From contig BFEA01000313.1 of NCBI GenBank assembly GCA_003427395.1, positions 739,320 to 803,319 on the forward strand: a stretch of DNA of 64,000 nt, in the 5' to 3' direction. Origin of the DNA: Chara braunii (taxonomy: Eukaryota; Streptophyta; Charophyceae; Charales; Characeae). Of the stretch, positions 63,481 to 64,000 are shown piece by piece; within the stretch, counting starts at the first letter, position 1, and the number at the start of each line of letters is the position of its first letter. The position numbers and the translations under genes are program-made. The notes beneath the pieces were generated by a model, which was given only the letters and a program-made list of their open reading frames with translations, did no database searches and was not told where the DNA came from.

Positions 63481-64000
63481 GGCAGACCACCCCTCGGGGC
63501 ATGCGTCAGGTTATGGTCTGCGTGGACAGGTTCTCCAAATACGCACAGTTCATCCCCTTGCCAGAGGTAGCTAGGGTACCGGCTGTGAGAGCAACCTTCT
63601 CTTAGAGGTGGGTCACACACCATGGACCGCCCACTTCTATTGTTAGTGATTGAGACCCCAAATTTTGCAGCGATGAGTGGCCATCCTACTGTAAGGACTA
63701 CCTGCACTCCCGACTAGATATGACTTCTGGTCACCATCCTGAAGCCAATGGTTTGGCTGAGGTGATGAACCAAGTCTTATTCCAGCTGCTGCGTCCTGTC
63801 ATCTCGCCAGATCAACAGGACTGGGATTTTCACTTGGCGAGGGCACAGCTCATGTATAACATGTTTGTCCACTCCTCGACAGGGTTCAATCCCTACCGGT
63901 TACATTGGGGACATGAACCACGATAGCCTCTCGATGATATCATCGATAAGGCTAAGTTTGATCTGACACCAGGCACAGCAGAGTTCACCAGACGTTATTG
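63481..64000 (+). pseudogene. Element 5 integrase core, frameshifted, continues off window
   Basis: In the shifted frame: TPRGMRQVMVCVDRFSKYAQ, then TAG at ~63,605, WVTHHGPPTSIVSD with TGA immediately after the second catalytic aspartate (~63,651), and from 63,720 MTSGHHPEANGLAEVMNQVL with the catalytic glutamate. A further TAG follows WGHEPR at 63,924-63,926. The C-terminal domain, any chromodomain and the 3' LTR lie beyond the window. Confidence 0.75.

Overview
The window is repeat-dominated eukaryotic nuclear DNA, with no bacterial operons or CRISPR arrays. Plant-type Ty3/gypsy elements are primed from initiator tRNA-Met-like sites, and hAT-like insertions carry 8-bp target duplications. 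The style of the Gag/Pol proteins and of the two transposon-like ORFs near 18-21 kb recalls charophyte green algae, especially Chara. I infer a streptophyte alga of that kind from memory of those families, not from a search. Nearly all coding sequence belongs to mobile elements, most of them decayed.

Layout. (1) 1-4003: the 3' LTR, minus strand, of element A, a very long LTR family studded with perfect hairpins. (2) ~4.1-15 kb: element B on the minus strand, with 3' LTR end at 5078, polypurine tract, a long 3' untranslated region with minisatellites, an accessory ORF carrying a SUMO-interaction-like motif, then pol and gag with five in-frame stops and one frameshift. (3) 14.9-16 kb: LINE endonuclease relic; 16.1-16.6 kb: A-rich tandem repeat. 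(4) 17-20.8 kb: three plus-strand ORFs, the last cut by (5) 20,805-~24,700, a second diverged copy of the element A LTR in opposite orientation, followed by a (TTC)n tract and a ~172-bp tandem repeat. (6) 25.4-29.2 kb: decayed minus-strand gypsy fragment, element 3. (7) 29.8-41.6 kb: an AT-rich repeat array split by LTR element 2 (29,971-38,773, TSD AAAT), hAT-like element 1 (38,796-39,668, TSD GAAATTTT) and hAT-like element 2 (39,760-41,569, TSD GTTGTGAG). (8) 41,976-51,527: plus-strand chromovirus element 4 (TSD CAAG), a relative of element 2, containing a third hAT-like insertion at 48,110-48,868. (9) 51.5-53.3 kb: microsatellites around a 630-N gap, G-rich minisatellite and palindromes. 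(10) 54.3-55.4 kb: the best host-gene candidate, an IQ-motif protein on the minus strand. (11) From ~57 kb to the window end: gypsy element 5, plus strand, the best preserved, lacking its 3' end here.

Gag, protease, reverse transcriptase, RNase H and integrase would cooperate in ordinary LTR retrotransposition, but every copy has lesions. Elements 1/B and 4 have substituted reverse transcriptase catalytic aspartates. None can be autonomous as assembled.

Two places carry sequencing-adapter remnants: the Nextera mosaic end at 56,241-56,259 with an exact 143-bp false duplication, and part of a mate-pair junction adapter at 39,927-39,950. An 82-bp perfect duplication flanks the single N at 57,349. 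Structure around these points should not be trusted. The most interesting biology is the hairpin-studded LTR family, with at least one compensated base-pair change between copies, and the SIM-bearing accessory ORF.
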